Source: a virus
Strand: one strand, 5' to 3'
Virus record (IMG/VR): IMGVR_UViG_3300049483_000024
Span: 1 to 22,135 of that record
Length of the DNA stretch: 22,135 nucleotides
Within the stretch, counting starts at the first letter, position 1; every line of letters starts with the position of its first letter. Shown here piece by piece: positions 1 to 7,208 of this stretch. The notes under the pieces are model-generated. The model worked only from the letters and a program-made list of their open reading frames with translations. It searched no databases and was not told the DNA's origin. The position numbers and the translations under genes are program-made.

Positions 1-444
1 CAGAACTTTTTTAACCTCAGCCGCTTGTCGGGTGCTTTCGTTATATTGCGCCTGTATGCTGTCATAACCAGACTGTAGCGCCTTGAGTTGGTCAGGAGGT
101 ACGCCTGTAGACGCTTGGCCTGCAATCGCGCCATGAGGGGCGGATAGTCCTGTATTTATCTGGTTGATTGAGTTAATGCCAGACTGCGCATAAGGGTCGA
201 GGATGCCTGATGCTATTGCGCCCTGCCCATAAATACGGGCGAGTGAATCGAGATATTGCTGTTTCTGTATAGCATTGGATTGGCTTGCCGCCTCTCCAGC
301 AAGAGCCATTGTTTGCTGTCCAGCCTGATTTAGCCCAGCCGTTGCTGCTCCTGCTGCCTTTTTAGAACTTGCGCCTTGTGCCATTGACGCCCCTGCTCCG
401 ATTGCCGCGCTTGCAACACCGGCTGCTACTGCAACTCCAGTCAT
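1..444 (-). CDS. Ejection (DNA-injection) type virion protein, N-terminal part, truncated by window edge
   Basis: The first 148 codons are open from an ATG at 444 to the window edge, so the C-terminus is missing. The visible protein starts MTGVAVAAGVASAAIGAGAS and is rich in Ala, Gly, Gln and Ser, with a hydrophobic small-residue N-terminus followed by a Gln-rich stretch (NQAGQQTMALAGEAAS) and a helix-prone segment (ALQSGYDSIQAQYNESTRQ). This composition, and the position after the gp10-like tail gene, fit the internal ejection proteins of P22-like phages (the gp7/gp20/gp16 group), which leave the capsid with the DNA. The ATG overlaps the stop of the cupin gene as ATGA, so translation is probably coupled. 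The assignment rests on composition and gene order, because no diagnostic motif is visible. Confidence 0.6.
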   Translation of the reverse strand, partial: MTGVAVAAGVASAAIGAGASMAQGASSKKAAGAATAGLNQAGQQTMALAGEAASQSNAIQKQQYLDSLARIYGQGAIASGILDPYAQSGINSINQINTGLSAPHGAIAGQASTGVPPDQLKALQSGYDSIQAQYNESTRQAAEVKKVL

Positions 445-1094
445 GATAATGCCTCTTGTTTAATCGTTATTTCATAGCCCTTTAACCCGCCTAAATTCCC
501 TTTAATATTCTTTATAGCAACCAGCATTTCTTCTTTAATCATTGCGTTCGGGGATTCGCTTTTGCGTATGTACTCTATTTTATCCATTCTTTCTATTATT
601 TCTCCTTCTTCTATATTACCATTGGCATACAATCTATTTCCGCATAACTGATACTTTTGCGTAGACATTGGAAGCAGGTTAGAATATTCAATTTTATGCG
701 CTGAATACTTCCAAACTTCGCTTTTATCCAAATACATTTCTTCAAGTTTTTCAATGTCCGTTTCATTTGTTGGAAAAATATTTAGCCAAACGGTATCTTC
801 AAGAATTACCGCTATTTTACGCCCCTTTCCTGCCGTGTACATTGCCGGTGCCGTAATTTCATTATAGCTGCCATCTATATTTTGCAAAAGAAGACGACCA
901 CGAACCATGATGTTTAAATGTTCTGTCTTGTGCTTGTGGCCGATAACATGCGCCCCTTCTGGCATGAATATTTCTCTAATATAAATTCCTGGTGAAAAGT
1001 TGTGCTTTACAGGGCAATTTACCTGCTCAATATCGGCGAGATTTGCTTCTAAGGTTTGTATAAGTGATTCTTGTTTTATTATTTCTACACTCAT
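441..1094 (-). CDS. Cupin-fold protein of unknown function
   Basis: A 217-residue protein with one cupin domain at about residues 35-110. The first cupin motif is almost canonical: Gly47, then His53-x-His55, Glu58 and Gly66, the spacing expected for a single bound metal ion. The C-terminal half (about 120-217) has no recognised domain. Cupins include oxygenases, isomerases and sugar epimerases, so the substrate cannot be named. No good Shine-Dalgarno precedes the ATG at 1094. The next 40 bases are almost pure A/T and lead into a divergent plus-strand gene. The gene is AT-richer than the neighbouring virion genes and interrupts the tail/ejection block, which suggests a late-acquired accessory gene. 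Its stop overlaps the start of the ejection gene as ATGA. Confidence 0.7.
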   Translation of the reverse strand: MSVEIIKQESLIQTLEANLADIEQVNCPVKHNFSPGIYIREIFMPEGAHVIGHKHKTEHLNIMVRGRLLLQNIDGSYNEITAPAMYTAGKGRKIAVILEDTVWLNIFPTNETDIEKLEEMYLDKSEVWKYSAHKIEYSNLLPMSTQKYQLCGNRLYANGNIEEGEIIERMDKIEYIRKSESPNAMIKEEMLVAIKNIKGNLGGLKGYEITIKQEALS

Positions 1095-1137
1095 GCTACA
1101 ATTTATATATTAATTTTTTAATTAAATAGGACGTGTT

Positions 1138-1323
1138 ATGTTTAAAAATTTATCATCAGCCGTGTCTTACATATATATTTTGCCACTTATTGTATTGACA
1201 AAAATAATTGTCTTGCCTTTAAAATATTCTGGAATTATGTTTTTAAACATAGGCAAATTTATTTTATTTATCTATACAAATATAGATTCTTATCTTGATT
1301 CAATAATTGATGAATCCTATTAA
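1138..1323 (+). CDS. Small hydrophobic membrane protein, opposite orientation
   Basis: A 61-residue protein with two hydrophobic stretches, about residues 8-28 and 30-50, so probably one or two membrane spans, and a short acidic tail (SIIDESY). An AGGA at 1128-1131 sits 6 bases before the ATG, a good plus-strand ribosome site. It is one of only two supported genes reading left to right. It diverges from the cupin gene across about 43 very AT-rich bases and meets the next minus-strand gene tail to tail, the two TAA stops overlapping in TTAA. The base composition is much more AT-rich than the virion genes. No family was recognised. A small membrane moron or a holin-like protein are possibilities I cannot separate. 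Confidence 0.55.
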   Translation: MFKNLSSAVSYIYILPLIVLTKIIVLPLKYSGIMFLNIGKFILFIYTNIDSYLDSIIDESY

Positions 1324-1580
1324 ACACTTGCTCCAGAACCATTAACCCACGTTGCTACACCAGCCGTGACTGAGCTAACCCATATTGGATAGCCTAGTGT
1401 AGTATCAAAAAATTGTAGCCCTATATAAAGTCCTGTTGTCGGTCTGTTTATTGTCGCTCCCGATGAACCTATTGAACTGGCAAAATTCCAAACCCTAGTA
1501 AACCAGCGCGACCAGTCCTGGCTCATGTTGCCAAATTCGTCTATCGGATAAGATTTTAATGGGGGGGTTTCAAGTGCCAT
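1320..1580 (-). CDS. Small virion-associated protein, function unknown
   Basis: An 86-residue protein starting MALETPPLKSYPIDEFGN. The C-terminal half carries the pattern RPTTGLYIGLQFFDTTLGYP followed by PIWV and a Trp-Val-Asn-Gly ending. This is common in small phage tail or fibre-associated proteins, where a 'product appears as' beta module ends the chain. An ATG two codons upstream (1586) is also in frame, but the GGGAG ribosome site lies only 3 bases from it and 9 bases from the ATG at 1580, so I chose 1580. The start overlaps the end of the gp10-like gene by 11 bases. In P22 the tail needle gene follows gene 10, but this protein is too short and lacks the needle's coiled coil. Confidence 0.6.
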   Translation of the reverse strand: MALETPPLKSYPIDEFGNMSQDWSRWFTRVWNFASSIGSSGATINRPTTGLYIGLQFFDTTLGYPIWVSSVTAGVATWVNGSGASV

Positions 1581-2958
1581 AAGCATAAGCTCCCATTATT
1601 GCACGCCTCACTGGGTCAGATATTCTGATCCTAAAAACAAAATCTCTTGACTGCCCAAGCCTGCGCCATATTGCCCTTGATTTATACACTCCTACTCTGC
1701 CCATGTTGGCCCACTTTTCAGCGCCCCATGTGTGCCCGTCATCACGTGATATCTGAAGCATTATCTGTGGGTTATCTCCCTGTCCTGTAGCCAATCCTAC
1801 GCCGCTTTCCATGTCAATTTCAAGCATGTGTATTTGTAGCCTGTCCTGCTGTGCAAAGCTGTGCTTAGAAGTCAACTCGCTGACTATTGTCGTTCCGTTG
1901 TCCGTAAACACGTCACCGCGAATTTCATAAAGGTTTCCATTTGCATAGTCGCTGGTAATTGTCTTGTTAAAAAAGCTTACGCATTTCTCTGAGTAATGAC
2001 GACCATCACCGCTTTTTAACTGACTCCATATTCCCATGCTTGCATCATAAAGCCAAGACTCGCCACCGGCAGTAAAGTTTAACTGATAGAACTGGTGTCC
2101 GTTATAGTTGTAACTAAATCCTGTAGCATCCGATACGCCACTGTAATTGTTAAATTTAGTTTCAATGTCAAACGTTGAAACTTTTGTTATCGAGTAGCCG
2201 GTTACGGTAACTACCATTACCTCTCCAAGCTTGTTTTTCGCTAGGAAAATAAGCGAGTTATCCAGCTTGGCTATTGATCGCACAGAAGCTAATCCCCATT
2301 CACTGCTTGCTCCGCTTATCCGAGCATAGGGAAAATCTAACGCTCCTGAGTTATACCAGAATTCTAGCGTGTCAGTTCCAAATAAAAGAACTTGACCGTG
2401 ATCTACATAAACCTTAGAGAGCTTATCAGGGTTAGATTCTGCCGTTGCAAAGTTAAGCGCATCCCATGTATTTCCGTCATAACTGTTTGAGATGTAAAAC
2501 TGACCTGTATCAGGTTTGTTTATAATAAAAAAACTGTCGTTAAACGCTACCGTTCTGGCTCCAGGGAATCCGTCCGAAGTTATGCGAGCAAAAACCTGTG
2601 TTGCTATCGTAAACGTATAGCCATAAGTGCCATCAACAACAATTATTTGTAAGCCGTTATCCGATAGCTCAACAGTTCCATCACTCGTCAACAGAGTGCC
2701 AAGCAGGGCTATAGTTCCTCCATTTGTGATGCTGTAAAAGCCGTCTCTATGGACGCAGTAAATAAAATCACCGTTCGTGTACATTCCACGAATTGGAGTG
2801 TCTCCAAAACTTACAAACAGAGACAGTCCGGGAGTTCCATAGGCATAAAGCGAATTCTTGTCATCACCTTTTTCAAGATAAAAATTAACGCGAGTCTGTG
2901 CAGTAGCTTCTGGGCTATTTGAATTAATGCCTATGCCTAGTAATGGAATTGGCTTCAT
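1570..2958 (-). CDS. P22 gp10-like packaged-DNA stabilisation / tail accessory protein
   Basis: A 462-residue protein close in length to P22 gp10 (about 470). It has the expected pattern of repeated beta-propeller-like blades: PGLSLFVSFGDTPIRGMYT near residue 45, GDFIYCVHRDGFYSI near 62, then several blocks of the type LLFGTDTLEFWYNSG near 190. The end, with Arg-rich IWRRLGQSRDFVFRIRISDP, matches the conserved C-terminus of the P22 family. In P22 gp10 joins the gp4 ring to the needle and closes the portal channel after packaging. It starts with an ATG that overlaps the previous stop as ATGA. The call is based on recognition of family features and the gene order gp4-like then gp10-like. Confidence 0.8.
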   Translation of the reverse strand: MKPIPLLGIGINSNSPEATAQTRVNFYLEKGDDKNSLYAYGTPGLSLFVSFGDTPIRGMYTNGDFIYCVHRDGFYSITNGGTIALLGTLLTSDGTVELSDNGLQIIVVDGTYGYTFTIATQVFARITSDGFPGARTVAFNDSFFIINKPDTGQFYISNSYDGNTWDALNFATAESNPDKLSKVYVDHGQVLLFGTDTLEFWYNSGALDFPYARISGASSEWGLASVRSIAKLDNSLIFLAKNKLGEVMVVTVTGYSITKVSTFDIETKFNNYSGVSDATGFSYNYNGHQFYQLNFTAGGESWLYDASMGIWSQLKSGDGRHYSEKCVSFFNKTITSDYANGNLYEIRGDVFTDNGTTIVSELTSKHSFAQQDRLQIHMLEIDMESGVGLATGQGDNPQIMLQISRDDGHTWGAEKWANMGRVGVYKSRAIWRRLGQSRDFVFRIRISDPVRRAIMGAYAYGT

Positions 2959-3158
2959 TGCTGCATCATTTGTTGGTGCATTTTATAGCGTTCCACAAAA
3001 ATACGGTATTCTTCGTCTGTCATTGGTGGCAATGATTCTTTAGGAGGCATTTGTGATTCATAATCAGGCATCAGTTTATTCTTTATCGTTCCTTTAACCG
3101 CTCCGATAGCATTTATAAGTTCGTTGCGTGTAGGGATAAAAGACGAATTGTTAGCCAT
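2955..3158 (-). CDS. Hypothetical 67-aa protein between gp4-like and gp10-like genes
   Basis: A 67-residue protein with a Pro-rich centre (QMPPKESLPPMTDEEYRIF) and a short C-terminal helix ending in Met/Gln (HQQMMQQ). No family was recognised. It overlaps the gene before it by 8 bases and the gp10-like gene by 4 bases (ATGA), so it is embedded in the tail operon and likely translated by coupling. The location suggests a minor virion or assembly role, but nothing in the sequence proves this. Confidence 0.6.
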   Translation of the reverse strand: MANNSSFIPTRNELINAIGAVKGTIKNKLMPDYESQMPPKESLPPMTDEEYRIFVERYKMHQQMMQQ

Positions 3159-3813
3159 TTATTGGATACCCAAAATTATCATACTGTGGTGCAGTTTGAC
3201 GAATCCCCCCTGTTCTTGAGCTCCCACCTGGATAATACCTTCCTCCAGTTACATTGTCTGAGCCGCCTAGATATGTGTTTTTTTCTTCAGCAGGTTTCGC
3301 CGTGCTATAACCATGCTGCACTGCCCAGTCGCCCCAGTTCTGACCCCACGACATTTTTTGTGGCCCGTACTGGGATTGCATTTCTGTGCGGTATTGGTCT
3401 CGGAAAATATTAGGATTATAAGTGTTGCTCTTTTGCATGTCTGCTGGAACAAATGGGGATCCCATAACGCCTCCGCTTGCATCCCAAGCTTTCCACGCTC
3501 TGTTTGACATGTGCTGCATTGAGTTGTTTCTCTGAGACGCCAATAACGGACTTTGCTGTGACTGAATTGGCATCACTCCAGTTGGCTGGGCAGTTGCTTG
3601 AGTAAAGTTTTGCTCAGGAATTCCTGGAATTTGCGTTCCTGGAGTAGTCGTGTTGTGATTCAACATGGAATCTCCATATAAGTTCATTTGTCCTGTGGGG
3701 CTGTAGCTGGCTCTTGATGTTGTTCCGGTCGTAATTCCAGGGATTCCTATTGCTGCAGTTAATTGATTACTTGGCTGCGATGCTGGTTGATAAAGTTTAT
3801 TTCTAGTAGCCAT
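3151..3813 (-). CDS. Hypothetical Gln/Asn/Gly/Pro-rich virion-region protein
   Basis: A 220-residue, low-complexity protein rich in Gln, Thr, Asn, Gly and Pro, with no predicted coiled coil or membrane segment. The N-terminal half is Thr/Pro/Gln rich (for example GITTGTTSRASYSPTGQMN). A more ordered-looking Trp-rich part follows at about residues 100-170 (NRAWKAWDASGG, WGQNWGDWAVQHGY). The end is Gly/Tyr rich. The start is ATG at 3813 with an AGGGA ribosome site 6 bases upstream, placed just after the stop of the gp4-like gene. Similar unstructured proteins occur among tail and ejection genes of short-tailed phages. No function can be assigned. Confidence 0.6.
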   Translation of the reverse strand: MATRNKLYQPASQPSNQLTAAIGIPGITTGTTSRASYSPTGQMNLYGDSMLNHNTTTPGTQIPGIPEQNFTQATAQPTGVMPIQSQQSPLLASQRNNSMQHMSNRAWKAWDASGGVMGSPFVPADMQKSNTYNPNIFRDQYRTEMQSQYGPQKMSWGQNWGDWAVQHGYSTAKPAEEKNTYLGGSDNVTGGRYYPGGSSRTGGIRQTAPQYDNFGYPING

Positions 3814-3816
3814 GTC

Positions 3817-4503
3817 TTATCCCTGGTAAAAAGTTGCTAAATGGCCTAAGCGAGTATGCCCTAGGTCAAGTTTATTTATTCGTAGATTGTTGCGCTTAAT
3901 CATTTTCCGGTAGCCGATTGCTTTTGACGTAATATCTGGCCTAAGAACCTTGCCCATCATTGTACTGAGTAATTCTGCAAGGCTAAAACGTATCGCTAAG
4001 GCATATTCAGCTGGCAATGTTAAATCATCAGCAGATAGGGCGTAACTGGGAAATTGAACGCTGTAAACAATGTTTATCGTTCCTCCAGTCGCTGCTTTTG
4101 GATAGAGATAAAGAGACGATAACGGATAGGTATTATTGTAGTAATAATAGTCAGGATATCCGGTTAAATTCTTGTAGGCTATGCTCTGATAGTCCTCAAG
4201 AGAAGACAGAGGTTCAACCAAATAATCAACACCGCTTTTTGAATAAAAAACATAATCAAGAGAAGGAGGCGCGGAAATATTAAAGTTACCTCCAATTCCT
4301 ACAGTGTATGATAAAGCTCCGGAAGATGATATTCCTGTTGTTGTCTGTGCGTAAACATACATGTCGTCAGTTTGCCACATTGCCATCATTTGATTAAGCG
4401 TAGTCAATGCGTCTGACATGAGAGCGGCAGAAGGTGTCTCATTCTCATCAAGAACTTGAATATCTTTTAACGCTAATGTGATAATCTCTGCCGCCGTTGT
4501 CAT
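3817..4503 (-). CDS. P22 gp4-like head-closure / tail accessory protein
   Basis: A 228-residue protein. The N-terminus, MTTAAEIITLALKDIQVLDE followed by ALTTLNQMMAMWQTD, is the helical start typical of P22 gp4-type head-completion proteins: a helix, a loop with Pro/Ser, and a helix with LNxMMAxWQ. After a beta-rich insert (about 55-150) the C-terminal part LPAEYALAIRFSLAELLST again matches the family. These proteins form the first ring below the portal and recruit the tail; P22 gp4 is about 166 residues, so this is a long member. The stop of the 52-aa gene overlaps its ATG by one base (TAATG). Gene order before the gp10-like gene supports the call. Confidence 0.75.
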   Translation of the reverse strand: MTTAAEIITLALKDIQVLDENETPSAALMSDALTTLNQMMAMWQTDDMYVYAQTTTGISSSGALSYTVGIGGNFNISAPPSLDYVFYSKSGVDYLVEPLSSLEDYQSIAYKNLTGYPDYYYYNNTYPLSSLYLYPKAATGGTINIVYSVQFPSYALSADDLTLPAEYALAIRFSLAELLSTMMGKVLRPDITSKAIGYRKMIKRNNLRINKLDLGHTRLGHLATFYQG

Positions 4504-4661
4504 TATTCAGTCTCTTTGCGGGGTCTCCCGCGTTTTTTTTCTGTGTCCGGCCCTTGAGTGTCATCATCAACAGTCCAGCCAAACGATTTGAATTTTTCGA
4601 CTTGGTCGTCCGGCACAAATTTTTCAACTTTGCCAGATTCATCAATAACGTGGACTAGCAT
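4503..4661 (-). CDS. 52-aa protein with C-terminal AT-hook-like motif
   Basis: A short gene of 52 codons. It begins MLVHVIDESGKVEKF and ends KKRGRPRKETE, whose Arg-Gly-Arg-Pro core is the AT-hook motif that lies in the minor groove of AT-rich DNA. The middle is acidic (TVDDDTQGPDTE). A strong GGAGG at 4667-4671 sits 5 bases before the ATG, and the stop TAA overlaps the ATG of the gp4-like gene by one base, so both ends look like a true coding gene. Its role is unknown. A DNA-contacting head-completion accessory or a structural peptide are guesses. Some small phage proteins carry such tails without proven DNA binding. Confidence 0.7.
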   Translation of the reverse strand: MLVHVIDESGKVEKFVPDDQVEKFKSFGWTVDDDTQGPDTEKKRGRPRKETE

Positions 4662-4702
4662 TTTTTACCTCCGCCGTTTTTTCCTGGTTTTTTCTTTTTC
4701 AT
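4655..4702 (-). CDS. 15-codon Lys/Gly micro-ORF overlapping the AT-hook gene
   Basis: An ATG at 4702 opens a 15-codon frame, MKKKKPGKNGGGKKC, ending in TAG at 4655. An AGGTG ribosome site lies a few bases upstream, just after a terminator hairpin. The last codons overlap the ATG of the 52-aa gene, and the GGAGG ribosome site of that gene is made of this peptide's Gly codons. It may be a translated basic peptide, a leader that couples ribosomes into the next gene, or chance. No protein evidence is available. Confidence 0.35.
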   Translation of the reverse strand: MKKKKPGKNGGGKKC

Positions 4703-4713
4703 AAGTCACCTGT

Positions 4714-4735
4714 AAAAATGCCCCATTTCTGGGGC
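4714..4735 (-). terminator. Rho-independent terminator after the decoration-like gene
   Basis: Read on the minus strand, GCCCC-AGAAAT-GGGGC forms a 5-bp all-GC stem with a 6-base loop, followed by ATTTTT. It starts 8 bases after the stop of the 4744-5247 gene. The short stem suggests partial termination, which would set a high coat and decoration level against lower levels of the tail genes downstream. Confidence 0.6.
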
Positions 4736-4743
4736 GTTAAATA

Positions 4744-5247
4744 TTAAGATGTAGCCGCTGGTGTTGCTAGTGCGCCTGTTCCGCTTACCATGCCCTCGAT
4801 CAGCCACTGAGTAGTGGATATTGCAGTCAATCGGTATTGGTCGCCAATAACGCCGCCTGTAGTGCTTCCATTGCTGGAAATAGCCACATGAGTTGAGCCG
4901 TTAAAAGCTGCTGCAAGAGTAGTTGCCGCCCCTACCAGGATGATTTGAACATCACCTATGATAAATTGAGCAGCATTGCCAGTGATGGTTTTAGCTGCGT
5001 TAGACGTTATGGTTGCAATAGTTCTAAAGTCAAAGAACATTCCTACGTTTGCAGCGGTAATAACGGGAAGCGTGTAAACCACGCCAGCCGCCCGATCAAA
5101 TAAGCACAAAGCGCCTGATTCTTTAGATAACAATGTGCGTGTAGACACTGCGTCTGAAATTATCTTGCGGCCTGCGCCTACATGTTGAGAAGGAACAGAG
5201 CCGCCATAGGAGACTTGTTCATAATTTTGGTCAGTTGTTGAAGCCAT
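4744..5247 (-). CDS. Probable capsid decoration or head protein
   Basis: A 167-residue protein directly after the coat gene. After a polar N-terminus (about 1-25) it has alternating hydrophobic residues and small Gly/Ala/Thr runs typical of a beta-sandwich: LLSKESGALCLFDRAAG near 40, IIGDVQIILVGAATTLAAAF near 95 and QYRLTAISTTQWLIEG near 137. The end is a low-complexity Ala/Thr tail. The ribosome site AGAGGA lies 8 bases before ATG. Small abundant beta proteins encoded just after the coat gene are often decoration (cement) proteins, and the terminator right behind this gene fits high expression together with coat. No family was recognised with certainty, so the role is inferred from position and fold-like pattern. 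Confidence 0.6.
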   Translation of the reverse strand: MASTTDQNYEQVSYGGSVPSQHVGAGRKIISDAVSTRTLLSKESGALCLFDRAAGVVYTLPVITAANVGMFFDFRTIATITSNAAKTITGNAAQFIIGDVQIILVGAATTLAAAFNGSTHVAISSNGSTTGGVIGDQYRLTAISTTQWLIEGMVSGTGALATPAATS

Positions 5248-5262
5248 TTTTTAAATCCTCTG

Positions 5263-6501
5263 TTATGCGCCAATTAAGCGGCAAGCCCATTCTGGGCGTA
5301 AAGCTGCAAAGCCGTAAAGTATATCAAGACGCAGTAAAAGCTCATCATTTCTAATGTCAGAATCCATCCAGAAACGCATTGAAATTCCATCTTGAACTTT
5401 GCGAACGCATTTTTCAGGGTCAGATTCAAGTTTAGGAAGGTCTGTAGTTACAAACTGGAAGGCATCTTTTTGATACATCAAGCCTTGAACGTAAGAAGTT
5501 GACGCGGAGCCAACGAACGTCATGACCTGGGCATTAAATGATGCTGCTGTTACATCTGCACCGGTTGAAGCACATACGTTTTTCTTAGGCCCAGTCATGT
5601 AGATAGTAGGTGAAATTACTGAGCTTCCAGAAGTAGCACCACCAGATACCAGCGTAAATTGACGCAGGTTAGAGTAGGGCTGTTTTGTTTCTGGATGGCA
5701 CTCATAGATACCTGCAACCGTAAAGACTGCGCCAATGGCAACCTGAGATGCTGTCAACGTGTGGAAATCCAGCACGTTAGAGCCATCAACAACCAAAGCT
5801 GCTGCATCGGTAGAGATTGTCACATCTGAGCCGTTAGTCAACGTAAATACGCGCTCGTTTTCATACCAATCAGCCATTCCTGTACGAGCAATTCTGCCCT
5901 CACGATACTGATCTGCAATGTCTGTTGCAGGTGAAAAATAACCAGCAACACCATTAACCAAACCGCCCATTGTTACAGAATCAAGCTGCACATAACGGTT
6001 GTCTTTAGGTGCTAAAGACTGATTTAACTTTGCTCTTGCTGCGCCTGGAACTGATAAGTTAGTGATTGCAGCGCCAGCCGTACCAGCAACTTTCGCTGTG
6101 GCTTTTGTAGCCATAGCTAAAAAGTCAGATTCGATGCCTGAGATGAGAACGCTCATAGCCGGTTCGATATAGCGCTTGCTAAATGCCGCTACTTCTTTTG
6201 GGCTATCGGTGTTTAACGCTAACTCAGCTGAGTTAAAGCGCATATCAACACCGTCTTGAGTTGCCAGCGTGATTGTTTGTGTTGTTTCGACCTGGTCTTG
6301 CACGCTCATAACGCGAGAACCTTGTCGTCTTGTGTACTGGTTAGGGTCACGAACTCGCAACGTGGAGCCAATTTTAGCGCCAGATTTTGCGTAAGAATCG
6401 TCATATTGACGGTCTACAGTTCCGATGAACTGTGGTTTTTCATGGGCTATTGCAAGAGCTTCTCTTGCCACCATGTCGATAAATTTAAGGGAATTACTCA
6501 C
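5263..6501 (-). CDS. Major capsid (coat) protein, P22 gp5 type
   Basis: A 412-residue protein, close to the 430 residues of P22 coat. The N-terminal block SLKFIDMVAREALAIAHEKP followed by Asp-Arg-Gln-Tyr-Asp and GSTLRVRDPNQYTRRQGSR is characteristic of the P22 coat family, as is the Gln-rich SVQDQVETTQTITLATQDGV. The C-terminal LLRLDILYGFAALRPEWACR also fits. It forms the HK97-fold shell lattice assembled on the scaffold protein. The start is GTG at 6501 with AAGGA 7 bases upstream, and no usable ATG is nearby. Its leader region is shared with the promoter of the oppositely oriented HNH gene, which now separates coat from scaffold. Confidence 0.9.
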   Translation of the reverse strand: MSNSLKFIDMVAREALAIAHEKPQFIGTVDRQYDDSYAKSGAKIGSTLRVRDPNQYTRRQGSRVMSVQDQVETTQTITLATQDGVDMRFNSAELALNTDSPKEVAAFSKRYIEPAMSVLISGIESDFLAMATKATAKVAGTAGAAITNLSVPGAARAKLNQSLAPKDNRYVQLDSVTMGGLVNGVAGYFSPATDIADQYREGRIARTGMADWYENERVFTLTNGSDVTISTDAAALVVDGSNVLDFHTLTASQVAIGAVFTVAGIYECHPETKQPYSNLRQFTLVSGGATSGSSVISPTIYMTGPKKNVCASTGADVTAASFNAQVMTFVGSASTSYVQGLMYQKDAFQFVTTDLPKLESDPEKCVRKVQDGISMRFWMDSDIRNDELLLRLDILYGFAALRPEWACRLIGA

Positions 6502-6529
6502 TTGACTTTCCTTTGGTAAATGTTAGAAT
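6502..6529 (+). promoter_or_regulatory. Sigma70-like promoter for the plus-strand HNH gene
   Basis: TTGACT at 6502-6507 and TAGAAT at 6524-6529 are each one base from consensus, and the spacer is 16 bases. Transcription would start near 6536, about 28 bases before the HNH start codon. The -35 element begins directly next to the coat GTG, and the coat ribosome site (minus strand, 6509-6513) lies inside this promoter's spacer. No experiment supports activity. Confidence 0.65.
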
Positions 6530-6563
6530 AGTTTGTAATCAAATTAATAGTTATGGAGTCAAA

Positions 6564-7184
6564 ATGAAAAGCTTTATTTTTATGGGTATCGAATATAAAT
6601 TTTACGATCATCTTTATGCGTGCTCCGCTTGCGGTAAAGCTATAAAGTTAAAAAAAATTACATTGCCTGATGGTCAAGAAGTTCCCGATTATTCTAATGT
6701 TAAACAAGCGGTTTATTGGCCTCGCCCAGACGGATATATTAACGTCGGAAGGAGAAGGTTATTACACCGTGTTGTTGCAACCTGCTGGATTGAAAACCCA
6801 GAAAACGCTAAACATGTTCATCATAAAAACGGTATTAAGTCAGACAATAGAGCGGATAACCTAGAATGGATAACGCCCAAAAAACATGCTGACAAACATC
6901 CTAAAACACCCTATATAAGAACACCTGAATCTATCGCTAAATTCGTTAAGTCTAAAACAGGAACTAAGGATAATGAGGCATCTCGTATAAAGAAAAAAGC
7001 GCGCCTTATAACTATTGTCCCTCGAACAACCTGTAAATATAAGGGTATTGAATACCCGTCTATAACAGAGGCCGCCCGTATCTTGAATATTAACAAATCA
7101 ACATTTAGACTTCGGTGTAACTCTAAAAACTTTCCAGATTACGAAATAGTTTCACTTTACTATTCCGGCACAACCAATCTTTAA
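6564..7184 (+). CDS. Free-standing HNH homing endonuclease with C-terminal NUMOD-like DNA-binding region
   Basis: A 206-residue protein. An N-terminal CxxC (Cys20, Cys23) precedes an HNH_3-like core: LHRVVATCWIENPE, His86-His87 in AKHVHHKNG, Asn99 in RADNLEWIT and His108. A basic linker follows, then about residues 156-192 with YKGIEYPSITEAARILNI and STFRLRC, a NUMOD1-type helix-turn-helix used by homing endonucleases to read DNA. I chose ATG 6564 because GGAG stands 5 bases before it; an earlier in-frame ATG at 6513 lies inside the promoter. The gene sits opposite to all virion genes between scaffold and coat, which are normally adjacent, so it is probably a mobile insertion. The target may be the uninterrupted scaffold-coat junction. 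Confidence 0.88.
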   Translation: MKSFIFMGIEYKFYDHLYACSACGKAIKLKKITLPDGQEVPDYSNVKQAVYWPRPDGYINVGRRRLLHRVVATCWIENPENAKHVHHKNGIKSDNRADNLEWITPKKHADKHPKTPYIRTPESIAKFVKSKTGTKDNEASRIKKKARLITIVPRTTCKYKGIEYPSITEAARILNINKSTFRLRCNSKNFPDYEIVSLYYSGTTNL

Positions 7185-7208
7185 TTTAATTAAATGACTT
7201 ACGTCACG

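Noticed and set aside
3162-3507. Several 60-80 codon frames on both strands inside the Gln/Gly-rich gene
   Set aside because: They are Cys/His/Pro-rich shadow translations inside a gene that has a good start and fits the operon.
4448-4645. 65-codon minus-strand frame overlapping the gp4-like start
   Set aside because: It overlaps both the 52-aa gene and the gp4-like gene in another frame; those two have good ribosome sites and a TAATG junction, while this one has none.
6513-6563. Upstream extension of the plus-strand HNH gene to ATG 6513
   Set aside because: This ATG would lie between the -35 and -10 elements of the promoter and has no ribosome site; ATG 6564 has GGAG at good spacing.
6911-7096. 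Minus-strand frame opposite the free-standing HNH gene
   Set aside because: The plus-strand HNH has a promoter, ribosome site and domain evidence; the antisense frame has none of these.
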